A stretch of DNA of 64,000 nt from Triatoma infestans (taxonomy: Eukaryota > Arthropoda > Insecta > Hemiptera > Reduviidae). The DNA lies in NCBI GenBank assembly GCA_011037195.1, contig JAAEAF010003447.1:62001-126000 (forward strand), read 5' to 3'. The position numbers and the translations under genes are program-made. The notes beneath the pieces were generated by a model, which worked only from the letters and a program-made list of their open reading frames with translations, was not told the origin of the DNA and searched no databases. This document shows positions 31,000-43,094 of the stretch, in pieces (within the stretch, counting starts at the first letter, position 1; every line of letters starts with the position of its first letter).

Positions 31000-32490
31000 A
31001 TGTATTTGAACAAATACTGATTGTACTAATTAGGGGGAAAATATCTATTTTATTAAAACAGATAAATTTAGAACATTGTACTAAAATAAAGATAAAAATA
31101 TTACAATAAAGCGCAACCATTGATTAAAATAAAGCATTAATTTATTTGATAAACTTAATAAAATGATAATCGTCTTAGTATAAACTAAAGAAATAAAATT
31201 AACTATGTGACGTAACCAAGTAAACATTAAAGCTTTGTAACAAACTTATTGAATAGACGAAGAAATAGGAGTGAGATAGGAGGGCGGCTAATAATCAATC
31301 GATAAATGAATTAATAGAAAGTTAATGGGGAAATACAATCCCGAGTTGAATGTCCCCCGTGCAATGCGATGTGGGGGGAAGGGGTTTTCCTATTATAATG
31401 CTGGATTTTAATTTTGTAAGATCGATATTTGAATGAATATGGGCGCAGAACGGATTGTTGAATTATTTTGACTGAAATACTGTTTAAGGGATTATGTTAA
31501 ATTTTAATAATACAATATCTAGGCTTATTTGTTTAAAATACTTGCTGCTTTACCTGAAAATTTTCACTAATCACTAGCAAAATGGCCATGTACAAAACTG
31601 AACTCAAGACGCATCAAGGCGTTACAACTGAGCTTTTTAAACACCGTCAGTTATGCATTATACCCACTGTATTGCCTAGTACACAAATATTGGCAAATGG
31701 GTTTCAACTTCGACAGAAACCTCTCAACTAGAAGCTGTCTCTAGCAGTTAGTGAAATTGAATAAAGATTACTTACAGGTCAGTCACCTAATATACTTTAA
31801 AGAATAAGGCATTTTGTCTGAAAAACAACTTCAATCTTGAGAGGTTCACCAAGCTGGCCACACTAGCTCACCATCATTAGAACAAGCAAGAGTTTTAACT
31901 AACCATATCATTACTGTTCAAGCGACTCACAACAGTCAATTATACACCATTCCCTATATAAACTCTTCTCTTCTTAGTCAATAAATTCATTCAATACTCA
32001 TTCATACTCAAGTATAAATAGTGAGTGTAGGTGCCAGTCCCATAGTATGTCTTCATGTCAACATTTATCAACATTTCCTGCTACCCAATATATCTTCATC
32101 TAAAGGATCTATGTTCACTACTTTGAATTGATTCATAATACGATATATTTTATCAGTCAACCATAATAGTCCTTGTAAATTGAATGTACTGAGATACAGT
32201 TTAACGTAAAATATGTCTATTTGTGGAGCATGTATTAATAAATACAAGCACACCAACGCTTAAGGAGTTCATATTAAGTGACTATATTATGATTAATTGT
32301 TTTAAGAATAATTTGTTTCTAATTATATGTGTGATATAATACCACTTTTTTCCTTGTTATTTCTTTAGTTTCTATCTTGCTTCTGAAAAAAATAGTATAT
32401 TCATTTGTAATGAGTTTGAAGTGCATTCATTTATCTTGTACGGCCCGTAGAGAGAGAAAAAAAAGTTGTGAATTATTAACACGAATTCCT
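31000..32490. other. Long stretch with no recognised feature
   Basis: 1.5 kb without a recognisable coding frame, family A or B sequence, or transposon terminus. The minus-strand frame at 32068-32256 has no conserved motif. This is one of the few parts that may be ancestral non-repeat DNA. Confidence 0.5.
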
Positions 32491-32499
32491 TGTGTTAAT

Positions 32500-32800
32500 A
32501 CGAAGTTTTAAAAAAAAATCGTTGCAGCCGTTTTTTTTTTCAAGAAAATCAGAAAAACTGAGAAATAATTCAGTCGTATTTCTAGTTGAAAACTTCGTGT
32601 CTGAAAAGTACCAAGTTCGAGCTTCGTGCAACTTTTCGCTTTTCAGATATTCTGTTCAAAAAAAAAAACATACACGCAGATCCTTTCCTAGAAACATCTT
32701 TTTTTTGTATTCAGAGGATCTCGAAACGTGTATTTCCGGTGAAAATTCAAATTTAAAAAAATCTGACACGATCGCAAAACTTTCTCTTTCTCTTTGAGAA
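32500..32800 (-). mobile_element. Family A fragment, hairpin end
   Basis: It reads aaaatcgttgcagccg, then gaaaacttcgtgtctga, gtatttccggtgaaaattc and ctgacacgatcgc with a degenerate hairpin. Confidence 0.65.
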
Positions 32801-33731
32801 AATAATTAACATTTTAATAGATTAAAAAAAAAAAAAATAGATAAATAGTCAAATTGTGGTTTATATTTTTCTTTTTTTCCTACATGTTTATTTATCTACA
32901 TAATTTTATTATTTTCTATATAATAATTTAGTTCATCACGCAAGGTCTAGTCATATATATTAAATACATTGTGGGAATGTGGATTTTCTTACAATCCAAT
33001 CAAATACGTTCAAATACTCGTAATTAGCATGATACATGTCTCCCAAGAATATTTCCTCGTCTGTGTATTTTTGTATGTAATACAGGAATAAGTTAATAAT
33101 TCTTAATAAAGATTTTTTTATTTCTATTGTGAGTGAAAAATGCAAAAAACCCTACTAATTCGAAAAATCAGATTTCTAAAGGAGATATTTTACCATCCTT
33201 TCTCATAATGTGTTTTCAAAAATCATTACATTTTGGCAATTCATGGCGTGAACTAAGTAAAAATAATAAAGTAGTACAGCTAGTTAACTTTATTGTGGAA
33301 CCTGTGGGCGGAGCTAAATTACTTCACAGGTAATAGAAGATTTTGACAATGGGCGGAGTTTAGCAACCGTTCCAGGTTACAAAACTAAGCTGTCGAGCTA
33401 TACATTACAATATTACATTTCATTCATTGCAATAGTTTTTTTTTTTCCATAGTAATTCAAGTATCACACTTGAGGACAATAATAAAACATGCTGAAAATA
33501 TAACCAAAGTCAATAATTGAGAGAAATCAGGAGAATGACTCAAAGTGAAATCGAACAATAAAAAATCTAATTGTTACAACTGTTATCATTTTGAACAAAA
33601 GAGAATTATTACAATTCACCACTAGATAGAGTGATTCACAATAAGAACATTATGTAATGATGAATAATCAACATATTATACACTACTTCGATGAAATATC
33701 AATTACAATGTAATTAATCATTAACATAAAG
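32801..33731. other. Stretch without recognised features
   Basis: Two copies of a gggcggag motif lie at 33305 and 33350. No gene was recognised. Confidence 0.45.
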
Positions 33732-33928
33732 ATCTAAGGTGAAGTATTCATACGTCTTCTCTTACTGTAATTAATATAACAATTAACTAATACACACATT
33801 GACCATTCGCTAAAAATAATTTTTTTTCGAACTCATGAGACCTCAAAACATGTAATTCCGGTGAAAAGTGAATTTCGAAAATTTGGCACTAACGCAAATA
33901 CTTCCTCTTATCGGGAGAAAGAGAAAGG
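33732..33928 (-). mobile_element. Miniature family A derivative (197 bp)
   Basis: Both ends are present: tctaaggtgaagtattcatac with cttctcttact, and cacta(a)cgcaaatacttcctctt with a hairpin ending gagaaagg. The monomer region between is missing, leaving only the short acacacattgaccattcgc link. This is an internally deleted copy. Confidence 0.7.
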
Positions 33929-34464
33929 TAAAAAGGATTCTAAAAAATGTTGAAGTGAAAATAAATGTTCAAATATAATTTGTTTTTAAAAGCTATTAAA
34001 GTTTCAAATAGTTTTGTCCGATCCGATGTAAGATGTAAAGAATTCTAAAATTTACTGCCCGCAATAATGAAAGAAGTTTTGAATAAATCGTAATGCCAGG
34101 AACAAGTATAACTAATTTAACAAGTCAGTGATGGGCAGTCGTTTTATTATTTTTATTTATACTTCGCTACAAGAGAATTGGCAAGGTATGCAGGGGCACT
34201 AGTGTTGAGAATAAAACATCACATCCAAAAAATTTACTAAATTTTCTAATTTCACAATTTAACCAACAAGTAATCTAGATGAGGAAACACAAGGAGTTGA
34301 AAAGAGTTTATAATTCTGTTAGAAATCTCTTGTAATAAATATGGTCAGTCCAAGAAAGCGTATATTGGTAAGAATGGCACCTAATTATTTACACAGTTAA
34401 CATAACGGGAATAATTACTTCATTAAGCTCTAGATAAGGTAAATTAAGAAAATTAATTCTCCAG
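33929..34464. other. Stretch without recognised features
   Basis: No gene, repeat boundary or RNA feature was recognised. Confidence 0.45.
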
Positions 34465-34469
34465 TATTT

Positions 34470-34600
34470 TATACGTCGTAGGATGCATGTTGGTTTTGTT
34501 CCTGACCAGTTTCGGACTTTCGTCCTTCGTCAGAGCAAATTCACCAAGTTCGATTCACTTTAACGAGATGTTTCTGTTAGACACACACTTGTTGGTTGTA
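34470..34600 (-). mobile_element. Family B 3' block, left arm of palindrome
   Basis: Inverse of 34655-34800. Both arms share variants absent from other copies (cggactttcgt instead of cggattttcat), so one arm was copied from the other. Confidence 0.85.
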
Positions 34601-34654
34601 TCATATATAATAAATGACTTCATGTAACTGATATTTGATATATAATTGATAGAA

Positions 34655-34835
34655 CCAACAAGTGTGAGTCTAACAGAAACATTTCGTTGAAGTGAAGTCT
34701 CTACACGAACTTGGTGAATATGCTCTGACGATGAACGAAAGTCCGAACTGGTCAGGAACAAAATCAGTATGCCATGCTACGACGGATAAAATACCGGATG
34801 TTATCCAGCATTGTGGCGGACCCACCCATATTTTC
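34655..34835 (+). mobile_element. Family B 3' block, right arm of palindrome
   Basis: About 55 bp of spacer separates it from the left arm. The short frame is partly kept (SLHELGEYALTMNESPNW, then HATTDKIPDVIQHCGG). The arm ends near ccatatttt like other copies. Confidence 0.85.
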
Positions 34836-35038
34836 AAAATTAATTCTGTTAAAGGATTTCGTCTTTCTCACCACTATTAATATCTCAATTTGAGACATAT
34901 TTAACTTTACACTATTTCTTTTGGCCAAAGATAACATTGAAGAAATATCATGCTGAACTTTGCGGATGTCTTCATTTAATGAAGCAGGAAGTAGTGCTTC
35001 AGAGCCTTGCTCTGAAATTTAATTAAACAAGTAAAAAC

Positions 35039-35460
35039 CTGGTTTGAAACACCCACAACTTTCTCTTACTCCTCTTAATGCAGTTATATATATATATATA
35101 TATATAAAGACGAAATTTTCAACTTTAAAGTTACTGTTTAATCGATTTTCTTCAAATTTGGAATTCTATCAATATCCAAAGGTATATCAACTTTCCCAGG
35201 AAAATATTTCAAATAAAAGTTATAGGTAGTTATGTGTGTAGATAGTATACAAGTTTAAAGAAAATCGTTGGGAGCCGCTTTCGAGAAAATCACGAAAAAA
35301 AAAACTGAAAAAAAGAAATTCAGTAAGGACGCATTTCCGGTTGATAGATTTTGCTCGAAACCTTAACCATGGTGGTAGAACCTAAACGGAATACCATGTT
35401 TGAACTCCTGCGATTGTTCGTTTTTGGGCTATATTCTGTTTACCAACATACAATTTTGGC
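35039..35460 (-). mobile_element. Family A copy, right end to microsatellite region
   Basis: It begins ctggtttgaaacacccac and the 13-mer. A (TA)n lies at 35086-35107 and an uninterrupted host version of ataggtagttatgtgtgtag at 35213-35232. It stops near gttcgtttttgggctatattctg. Confidence 0.75.
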
Positions 35461-36095
35461 AGATAGGCTCGCTATGATTCAGCCTATATAAAGGCCAAAG
35501 ATTGGTAATTGATAAGAAATTAGGAACATGGTATATTTCTTACAAATTTGATCGCAATCAATTATTTCTTACAATATTGAAAATGTTGACCATAATAATA
35601 GCTGAAATCACGCGAAAAAAATCTTTGGCAAGAAGAAATAGAGAAAAAAACAGTTATGCAATTCGTCAATTTATAAATAGCAAAAATAAATCAATTCTAT
35701 GGCAAGCAAACTTACCAGACATTATTTATAATGCAATGGGGCAAGCAAATAGGTAATTACTATAATAATGCGCTATATGATAATTCATAGCACGAAATCA
35801 TTATCAGCCATTGATGACGTTATTTTATGCACGTAGGCGAAAAGTAAGAAGCCCCCGGGCCTTTGGTATATATAAGATGGCTGGTTGGTTGCCTTTATAA
35901 AACACGTGCCACACTGACTAAATCAAAACATCTGTCTCATTTCTGACCAACATCTTCTTTTATGTTTGTTTTATAATAACAACTTTTTTATCTTTAGAAC
36001 TTGCAATCACCCTCTTCATCAGCTCTCTCTAAATAAGCTAATTTTATGTTCCCCTTTTTACCATAATGAATAATTTTTTCTGTAAAAAAAAAAAA
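35461..36095. other. Stretch with two TATA-like boxes, no recognised gene
   Basis: cctatataaaggcc at 35484 and ggtatatataagatgg at 35867 resemble TATA boxes. The intervening frame 35502-35756 (84 codons, Lys/Asn/Ile-rich) has no recognised domain. A small unrecognised element or chance are both possible. Confidence 0.3.
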
Positions 36096-36510
36096 TCTGG
36101 GGTGAAACACTCACATAATTTTCTGTTATTTTAAGTTTTTCTACCCTAAACTGACTAAGTTTCGGAGTATAATTGGCACTTCCGGTGAACCAATTATCTC
36201 CAAATTTGAAATTTCAATCAATGGCTATAAACACTCAGTGATCGGCAGACAACAAACCTGTGGCGCCCTTTTGGGTGACTAAAACGTTAGTTTCAGTTGA
36301 CCCAGCTTGGTGTTCGTCCTAAAGTCAAGTATTCAGCACAAAACATGTAGTGTGGAATATGGTTACAACACTGTCCACTAGTCAGCGCTTCGAATAATAA
36401 CCCAAAAAAGCTAAACTAAAATCGATGAACGGTTTAAAAAAAAAAAAAAAAAACTCAGAAATCTATTCTACAATGTCTCACTTCCGGTTAACCGATTAAC
36501 TTCCGATTTA
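36096..36510 (-). mobile_element. Family A fragment with an unclassified insertion
   Basis: The right end tctggggtgaaacactcac is followed by ggcacttccggtgaacc. Unrelated sequence at about 36225-36420 follows, then cacttccggttaaccg near 36480. Confidence 0.6.
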
Positions 36511-36559
36511 AAATTATACGCAATCTTGATTATTAAGTTGTTTTTTTTAATTGATATTT

Positions 36560-36780
36560 TACTTCCTCTTACATCTAGTAAGAAAAAGTATTACGATCGT
36601 GCCGGAATTTCGAAATTGAGTTCCACGCTCTCTCCCTCTCACACACACACACGACACACCCACACCATTTTCTAAAAATCACTTTTATGGACTCAGGGGG
36701 ACCTCAAGACGTGTATTTCCGGTGAAAATTCAATTTAATTTGATACAATTACTAGGAGTATGAAGAAGTAAAAATGTGAA
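36560..36780 (+). mobile_element. Short family A fragment with left end and microsatellite
   Basis: The hairpin acttcctcttacatctagtaag at 36561 is followed by gtattacgatcgtg and (CA)n at 36640-36653. A minus-oriented ggacctcaagacgtg box with gtatttccggtgaaaattc then appears, so two inverted end fragments are fused. Confidence 0.55.
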
Positions 36781-37542
36781 AAGTTTCAAAAGGAAAGCCA
36801 AAAATATTAGTTTTTTTTTTTTATCTGTCCGATAAGATTAACATTTGCGGCCGGAGCTTCTTCGGGATAGTGTTCCTCTAGTTATGGTTCCTATATTGCC
36901 TATTAATAGATACTGTATGTTGCTCATCAACTTTATAATCTTCGTGCCCCTATGTTTTTGTATATTATGTTTACAAAATAAAAAAAATGCACACCATCAT
37001 CACTAAAATCGTATTTTTTTTTTTTAAACCCAGGAAGTCTCACGACATATCGTAAGACTCACATTTCAATAATTTGAACGATTGATTGCAATACTATTTA
37101 TCAAAGTAACATAAAGTAATACATGTTTGATAAAAGAAAAGATGTCTTATAAATTCTAATATTCTTATCATTCAATTCTATTTATTAATAATAAATTCAT
37201 GGTTAATAATCAATAAAAACAATAATACTTATATGAAGACAGGACGGTATCAGTCTCAAGTCCCCCACCCCTCCCACAATATATCTATATATCTATGAAT
37301 AATAATAAATCTACATTTATCACTGATTCAATATTTTATCACGATATTTCATTGTGCACTTTTTAAACAACATCCTTCATTATTCAAAAACGTTAACACA
37401 TCATTCCATTCTCCCCCCATAAAATTATCATATTATCTTTTATTGATATCTTCCTGTTTATAGTTGTTATTTTTATAGAATTCAAATTAGGGAATATTAT
37501 TTTGCATTAGAAATGTCCTTCTAAAAGTTTAAAAAAAAAAAT
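36781..37542. other. Stretch without recognised features
   Basis: AT-rich; no gene was recognised. Confidence 0.45.
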
Positions 37543-38090
37543 TCTGGTGTGAAACACTCGTACGAATATCTCTTGTTAATTATTAAAAAAAAAAAATTAT
37601 ACTTTAAATTTTACTATTCCTCCTAATATAAATACAGAAGTGCTACCAACAAAAATCTATCAACTCAGACGGCAGATAGAGAAGTGAGATTACATTGTAG
37701 CCCACAAGAGTGCACTATTAACACTGAACCATTTAATGCCACAAATTCCGATTTTCTTCAAACTTGGTAATCTACCAATATATTTAATGTTTAATAATAT
37801 TATATAGATGGTAGTACTACAAACTGAACTGAAATGGTACTTTAAAGGAAAGCTTAGCGCTACTGGTACCCCCAGGAAAACCTCCAGCACAAATCACAAT
37901 TATCCCAACAAAATGTTACAAATAAAAATGATTAGGTATTTATATTATTATGTAGATAGTATACAAAGTTTTAAAAATAAACCGCGAAAACCTTCTTGTC
38001 AGATGTTGTAGTGCTTCAAATGTAATACCAAGTTTAAACTTCATGCGATTTTTCCATTTTATGATATTTTGTTCACTCACACACACATAC
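37543..38090 (-). mobile_element. Family A, variant core, cut at the microsatellite
   Basis: It begins tctggtgtgaaacactcg, followed by the variant core and standard sequence to attttgttcactcacacac. The copy stops in the microsatellite and is joined to an opposite-strand copy. Confidence 0.75.
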
Positions 38091-38091
38091 A

Positions 38092-39025
38092 TACATCCGT
38101 TTTGAGGTCCCCTGAGTCCAAAAATGTGGTTTTTAGAAAATGGTCTGTGTGTGTGTGGGTATGTGTGTGTGTATGTGAACAGCATAGTTCAGAAACGAAA
38201 AACCGTACAAAGTTGAAACTTGATATTCCGTTTAGGGCATCACCATGGCAGTGGGTCATCTGTCAAAATTCCTCACCCGGAAGTACCACTTTACTTGTTG
38301 TGTTTTTTTTTAATTTTTTGCGTTTTTCTCAAAAATGGCTCCGACGATTTTCTTCAAACTTGGTATATCAACTACACATACAAAGAGCTACAACTTGTAT
38401 TTGAACTGTTTCTCTGGGAATATTCATATAAGGGCAGTTATGGGGGGGGAGGGGTGTGGTTCGGGTTTTCATCTAAAGTGCTATTTCAATTTTTTAAAAA
38501 CAATTCTACCATCTAAATAATGTTAATTAGAATTAAATATGTTGTTGAAATTCCGAGTTTCAAAAAAATCGGATAACCAGAAGTGCGTTTACATTACCTC
38601 TTTACTAAATGATTTTTTTTCACTTTTACGTGATTTTCTCAAAAATGTCTCCGGACGATTTTCTTAAAATTTCCTATATAAACTAAACATACAAAGACTT
38701 AAAATTTTTATTTAAAACATTTCTCTGAGAAAATTCATTTAAGGACACTTTTGGAGGAGGGGTGGGGTTATGTTTTTTCTTTTAAGTGCTATCATAGTTG
38801 ATTTATACAATTCTATCATCCAAACAAAATTAATTAGAAATAAAATAGATGGCCAAAAGATTCCAAGTTTCAAGAAAATTAGTAAACCGGAAGTGCGCTT
38901 TTAATGGGCAGTTTTTTCAGTTTTCGACGAATTTCATTAAATTTGATACACTAACTATTAAAATTTGTCAATTATAATTTTGAAAACTGGAGTAAGAGAA
39001 GGTTGTGTGAGTGTTTCATACCAGA
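38092..39025 (+). mobile_element. Family A copy, microsatellite to right end
   Basis: It starts in the box ccgttttgaggtcccctgag. It includes (GT)n at 38140-38178, ccggaagt at 38278, monomers with G-rich tracts at 38440-38465 and 38752-38768, and a complete right end (ggagtaagagaaggttgtgtg through cataccaga). Confidence 0.85.
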
Positions 39026-39039
39026 TTTTTTCCTTCTCC

Positions 39040-39125
39040 ACATACGGTACTTCCGGTTAAAATTCAATTTCGAAAATTTGACAAGATCGTAACACTTCCG
39101 TAATTATTGGTATAAGCGTAAGTAA
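39040..39125 (-). mobile_element. Family A hairpin-end fragment
   Basis: It contains cggtacttccggttaaaattc, tttcgaaaatttgacaagatcg and a decayed hairpin. Confidence 0.55.
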
Positions 39126-39587
39126 TAAATAAACAAATAATAAATAATTTCTTTTCAAGTCAAAAATAAACATAAAACTTCGTTAAAAAAAAAAAAAAAA
39201 AAAAAGTAAAAGTTATAAAAAAAGAAAAAAAAAAGAGGTAAAACATAAAACTAGGGGATAAAACTAAATTTTAGTGAAGTTAAGTTAGTTTATAATCTCC
39301 TAGTAGAGTTCTCTCCCCCCCCCTTTTTTTTGCACACACGATAAAGTAGGCAAGAAGAAACTTAGTAAGAAAAGTTCTAGACGTGTTTCAAGAGTTTAAA
39401 CAACAAAATTAGAGGTACGGTCAAGATACAGTACAAAACTATGCGCAAAGTTAAATCTAAAATTCCTATACAGTATAATAGCATACAACTCTCGTAAGGA
39501 TTAACCTCTTAACTTTCATTATACTTGGTCAAGTATCTAAAATAATTTATATTAGTTTCATTTTTTTTTTAATCAAAAATAGTAAAA
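39126..39587. other. A-rich and low-complexity stretch
   Basis: Long A-runs at about 39185-39240. No gene was recognised. Confidence 0.5.
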
Positions 39588-40000
39588 TCTAGTGTGAAAT
39601 AATCACACGACTTATCTGGTATTTCAAATCCTACAGTTACTGATAGGCATATAATTTCTTCAAAGTTGGAGTTATTACAATTCTTTAATTGCCCTAGAAA
39701 TGGTACCTGAACCTTTGTAATTTAAGCTTTCCTTTAAAAAATATCAATACTTTAAATAAAACTGGATAATCCAGTTAGATCCACTGTGAACATTAAATCG
39801 CTGAGTAACTTAACAGAAACTATTCTTTAAATTCATTGGCTTCCGAATACTGACCCGGATATAAACGGAAACTTTCATATTTAAATCCACTGCCTCAGTG
39901 ATTATAATATATAGGTATATCGAAATTAGATTAAAAATCGAGGAAAGCTAAACTTGAAATTCAATTGCGATAACTAACACCAAAAGGATTATGGCCGACA
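39588..40000 (-). mobile_element. Strongly decayed family A copy
   Basis: The right end tctagtgtgaaataatcac and scattered core motifs are visible. Confidence 0.45.
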
Positions 40001-40830
40001 CATAAGTTTTCGGCAAAGACTCAACCGGAAGTGCGGACGTTATTATTTTATTTATTTTAAAAGTTTTTCATTTTATCTTGGAAATAACTACCAGCGATAG
40101 TTCTTAAACTTCACCAATAATTTACAAGCATATTAAACCTATACTTTTCGTTTTCCCCCTAGGAAAATTGATTATTAGGAAATCTATATTAAGCTTTCCT
40201 GTCTAAAATGATGTTTCAGTACAATTCACGGTTCTAGCATTGGAAAATTAAAGTTTGAAGAAAAAATCTTCTAATTGGAAGTGCGACTATATCGATTAGG
40301 TTTCTGAGTTTGAGGGGATATTTTGGGGGTATTTTCTTGAAAAGGCGCCATGATTTTTTACTTTCTCTTAATACTAGTAAAAGAGGTAGTTATTTTTCAC
40401 CAGAAATATATATTTTTGAAGTCCTCCTGATTATGATGAATGTTTTTAGCGAATGGTCGGTGTGTTTTGAGTTTTAACAGAACAACTTAAACACGAAAAG
40501 TCCCAGGAAGCTAAAACCTGCTATTCCATTTAGGGACTACTATAAGACGCGAATTTATTGGGTAAAATCCATCAACCGGAAGTGCGACTTTACTGGTTGT
40601 TTTTTTTTTTTTCGAAAACGGATCCAATAATTTTTGTTTAAACTAATTTCAAATATTTTTACCGAAAAAATTGATATTTTGGGGATTATGGGGGGGGTCT
40701 TATCTATTACATAAGACCTCTAAGGTATTATATAAGTAAAATTCCTACCACCGTTTTTATGGATAGTCCAACGTAATGTTGCAATTTTTAAAGAAAATTT
40801 CTTGATTAAACTGTATTAATTAAAATTAGA
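40001..40830 (+). mobile_element. Two decayed family A fragments in tandem
   Basis: caaccggaagtgcgga at 40022 and caaccggaagtgcgac at 40573 each follow an intact order of motifs. A left-end-like tactttctcttaatactag lies at 40358, so a second copy starts there head-to-tail after the first. Confidence 0.55.
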
Positions 40831-41434
40831 TTAACTACATGTGAGTATAGTTTTTCATAACTTGTTAGAACCACCGATGAAAAAATGGAATTATGAAAAA
40901 TTTTGTACACGGTAGCGTACTATTTTTCATTTCATCTCTATGGGAACAAGTGAGGAAAGTGAAAAATATACTTGGTAAGGTGTGCAATTGAAATGCGACA
41001 GTTTATTGGAGGACCATTGATTGCACTCTTGGCTAAACAATCAGCCACTTCCTGCATTGAAGCGGTCTTATACGATCTATGTACAATAACTACATAGAGA
41101 CTAGCAGGCCAGTTTTCTATTCAATTATTATTTATTTGTTATTATATTGACGCTAATGAACTGTTGAATATAAAATTAGACTAATATACTAAAAAAAATA
41201 GTTCAAATTAACAATTCTAAAATTAAATAACAGAATTCATTAAGAGAATTTTAATTTACTTAAATACAAACGTCCTTGCATACAAAATTCAAGATGAACC
41301 TCTTTGTCGAGACTTGATTAAAAAAAAAAAAAAAAAGAAAGAAAGAAAAAGAAAGCAAATGTTGAATTTAAAAAAATTCCGTACATGCAGTGTTTGTATG
41401 AGATTGTTTATATTTAAATGGCTAAGAAACCTAG

Positions 41435-41480
<46 letters not shown>

Positions 41481-41611
41481 AGGAATGTTTATTTAGTCTG
41501 CCGTGACTTTTAAATAAAGTAATAGTTACATCTGTCTGTCTTCATAATACTAACAATCTTTTTTTTAAAATACTGATACAAATTTATATTCTCAATGAAA
41601 GAAAGAAAAAC
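40831..41611. other. No gene; long (GT)n
   Basis: (GT)n of about 21 units at 41437-41478. The surrounding sequence is unclassified and AT-rich. Confidence 0.6.
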
Positions 41612-42004
41612 TCTGATGTGAAACACTCACACGACTTTCTCTTACTCAATTCAAATTTAATCGAGAAATTTTCTATAAAATCACCAAGTTACAAGATTTG
41701 ATTGGACTGGCCATAAAAGTGGTGGTGGCGGTCTTATGTGGAACGCTCTATGTCAAAACCAAATAAAGCTTATGCAAATTCAAATATAAACTAACAGATC
41801 TCCTCAATACCCTTCTAATATTAATTTTTTCATAAAAATGTTTAAAGAATGACAAGTGATACGTTTCTATCTATGTAACAAGTATTCCAAGTATAATTGA
41901 AAATCATAACCGTTATCGAAAAAAGTTATATATTTACTTTAATTTATGTTAGAAAAAAATCAAGTTCCAGGTTTAAAGACAATTTGTCAATAATTATTAC
42001 CCTC
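41612..42004 (-). mobile_element. Family A copy, right-end part
   Basis: It begins tctgatgtgaaacactcac and gactttctcttactc. The variant core resembles the copies at 44.8 and 55.4 kb (ggactggccataaaag). Confidence 0.65.
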
Positions 42005-42108
42005 TCCAACTTTCTTAATAAGAGGAAGTAAGTATCGGGATTGTGCGAGAAATACGAAATTGAGTTATCCCCGGAAATACATGTATTGGGGCTCCCCAGA
42101 TTACGAAA
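42005..42108 (+). mobile_element. Family A left-end fragment
   Basis: It reads aactttcttaataagagg, aagtaagtatcgggattg and cccggaaatacatg, then is directly joined to a minus-strand copy. Confidence 0.6.
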
Positions 42109-42114
42109 AAAAAA

Positions 42115-43090
42115 TCTGTTATAAAACGCTCACACAACTTTCTCTTATTTCCAGTTTTCAAAATTATAATTGACAAATTTTTATAGTTTGTATATCAAAT
42201 TTAATGAATTCGTCGAAAACTGAAAAAAAAAAAAAACTGTCCAGTAAAAACCCACTTCCGGTTTACTAATTTCCTTGAAACTCGAAATTTTGGCCATCTA
42301 TTTATTTCTAATTTTTTGTTTGGATGATAGAATTGTATAATTAACTATGATGCACTTTAGAGAAAAACTGAAACTTTAGAGAAAAACATAACCCCCACCC
42401 CTCCTCTAAAAGTGGCCTTAAATGAATTTTCCCAGAGAAATGTTGTAAATAAAAGTTGTAGATCTTTGTAAGTTTAGTTTATATACGAAGTTTCAAGAAA
42501 ATCAACGGAGACATTTTTGAGAAAATTGCGAAAAAGTGGAAAAAAAAAATCATTTAGTAAAGTGGTAATGTAAACGCACTTGAGTGGTTATCCGATTTTT
42601 TCAAACTCGGAATTTCAACAACATATTCAATTCTAATTAAGATTATTTAGATGATAGAAATCTTTAATAAACTGATGAAATAGCACTTTAGATGAAAATC
42701 TAACCCCACCCCTCCCCCCAATACCTGCCCTTAAATGAATTTTCCCAGAGAAATGTTTCAAATAAAAGTTGTAGCTTTTTCTATGTGTAGTTGACACACT
42801 AAGTTTGAAGAAAATCGTCAGATCCATTTTTGAGAAAAACGCAAAAAAGTATAAAAAAATAAAAATAAAACTAGTAAAGTGGTACTTCCGGTGGAGGAAT
42901 TTTGACAGATAACGTACTGTCAGATCCAATGGTGATAACTAAACGGAATAACAAGTTTCAACTTTCTGCGGTTTTTCACTTTTTGAGCTATACTGTTCAC
43001 ATACACACTCACAGACTAAAACCATTTGCTAAAAACCACTTTTTTGGACTCAGGGGACCTTGAAACGGATATTTCTGGTGAAAACTCGCC
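42115..43090 (-). mobile_element. Family A copy, nearly complete
   Basis: It begins tctgttataaaacgctcac. It has cacttccggtttac (42252) and cacttgagtggttatccg (42577), the latter with a small insertion breaking the ccggaa motif. tacttccggtgg lies near 42885 and the ctcaggggacc box near 43050. It ends inside ggtgaaaactcg before the hairpin. Confidence 0.85.
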
Positions 43091-43094
43091 AGAT

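Noticed and set aside
35502..35756. 84-codon frame between two TATA-like boxes
   Set aside because: No recognisable domain, AT-driven composition, and no start context or homologous copy in the window; kept only as a note.
38069..38404. 111-codon plus-strand frame and its opposite-strand frames
   Set aside because: They are products of the family A microsatellite and conserved repeat boxes; similar frames occur in other copies (51438-51836) only because the DNA repeat is shared.
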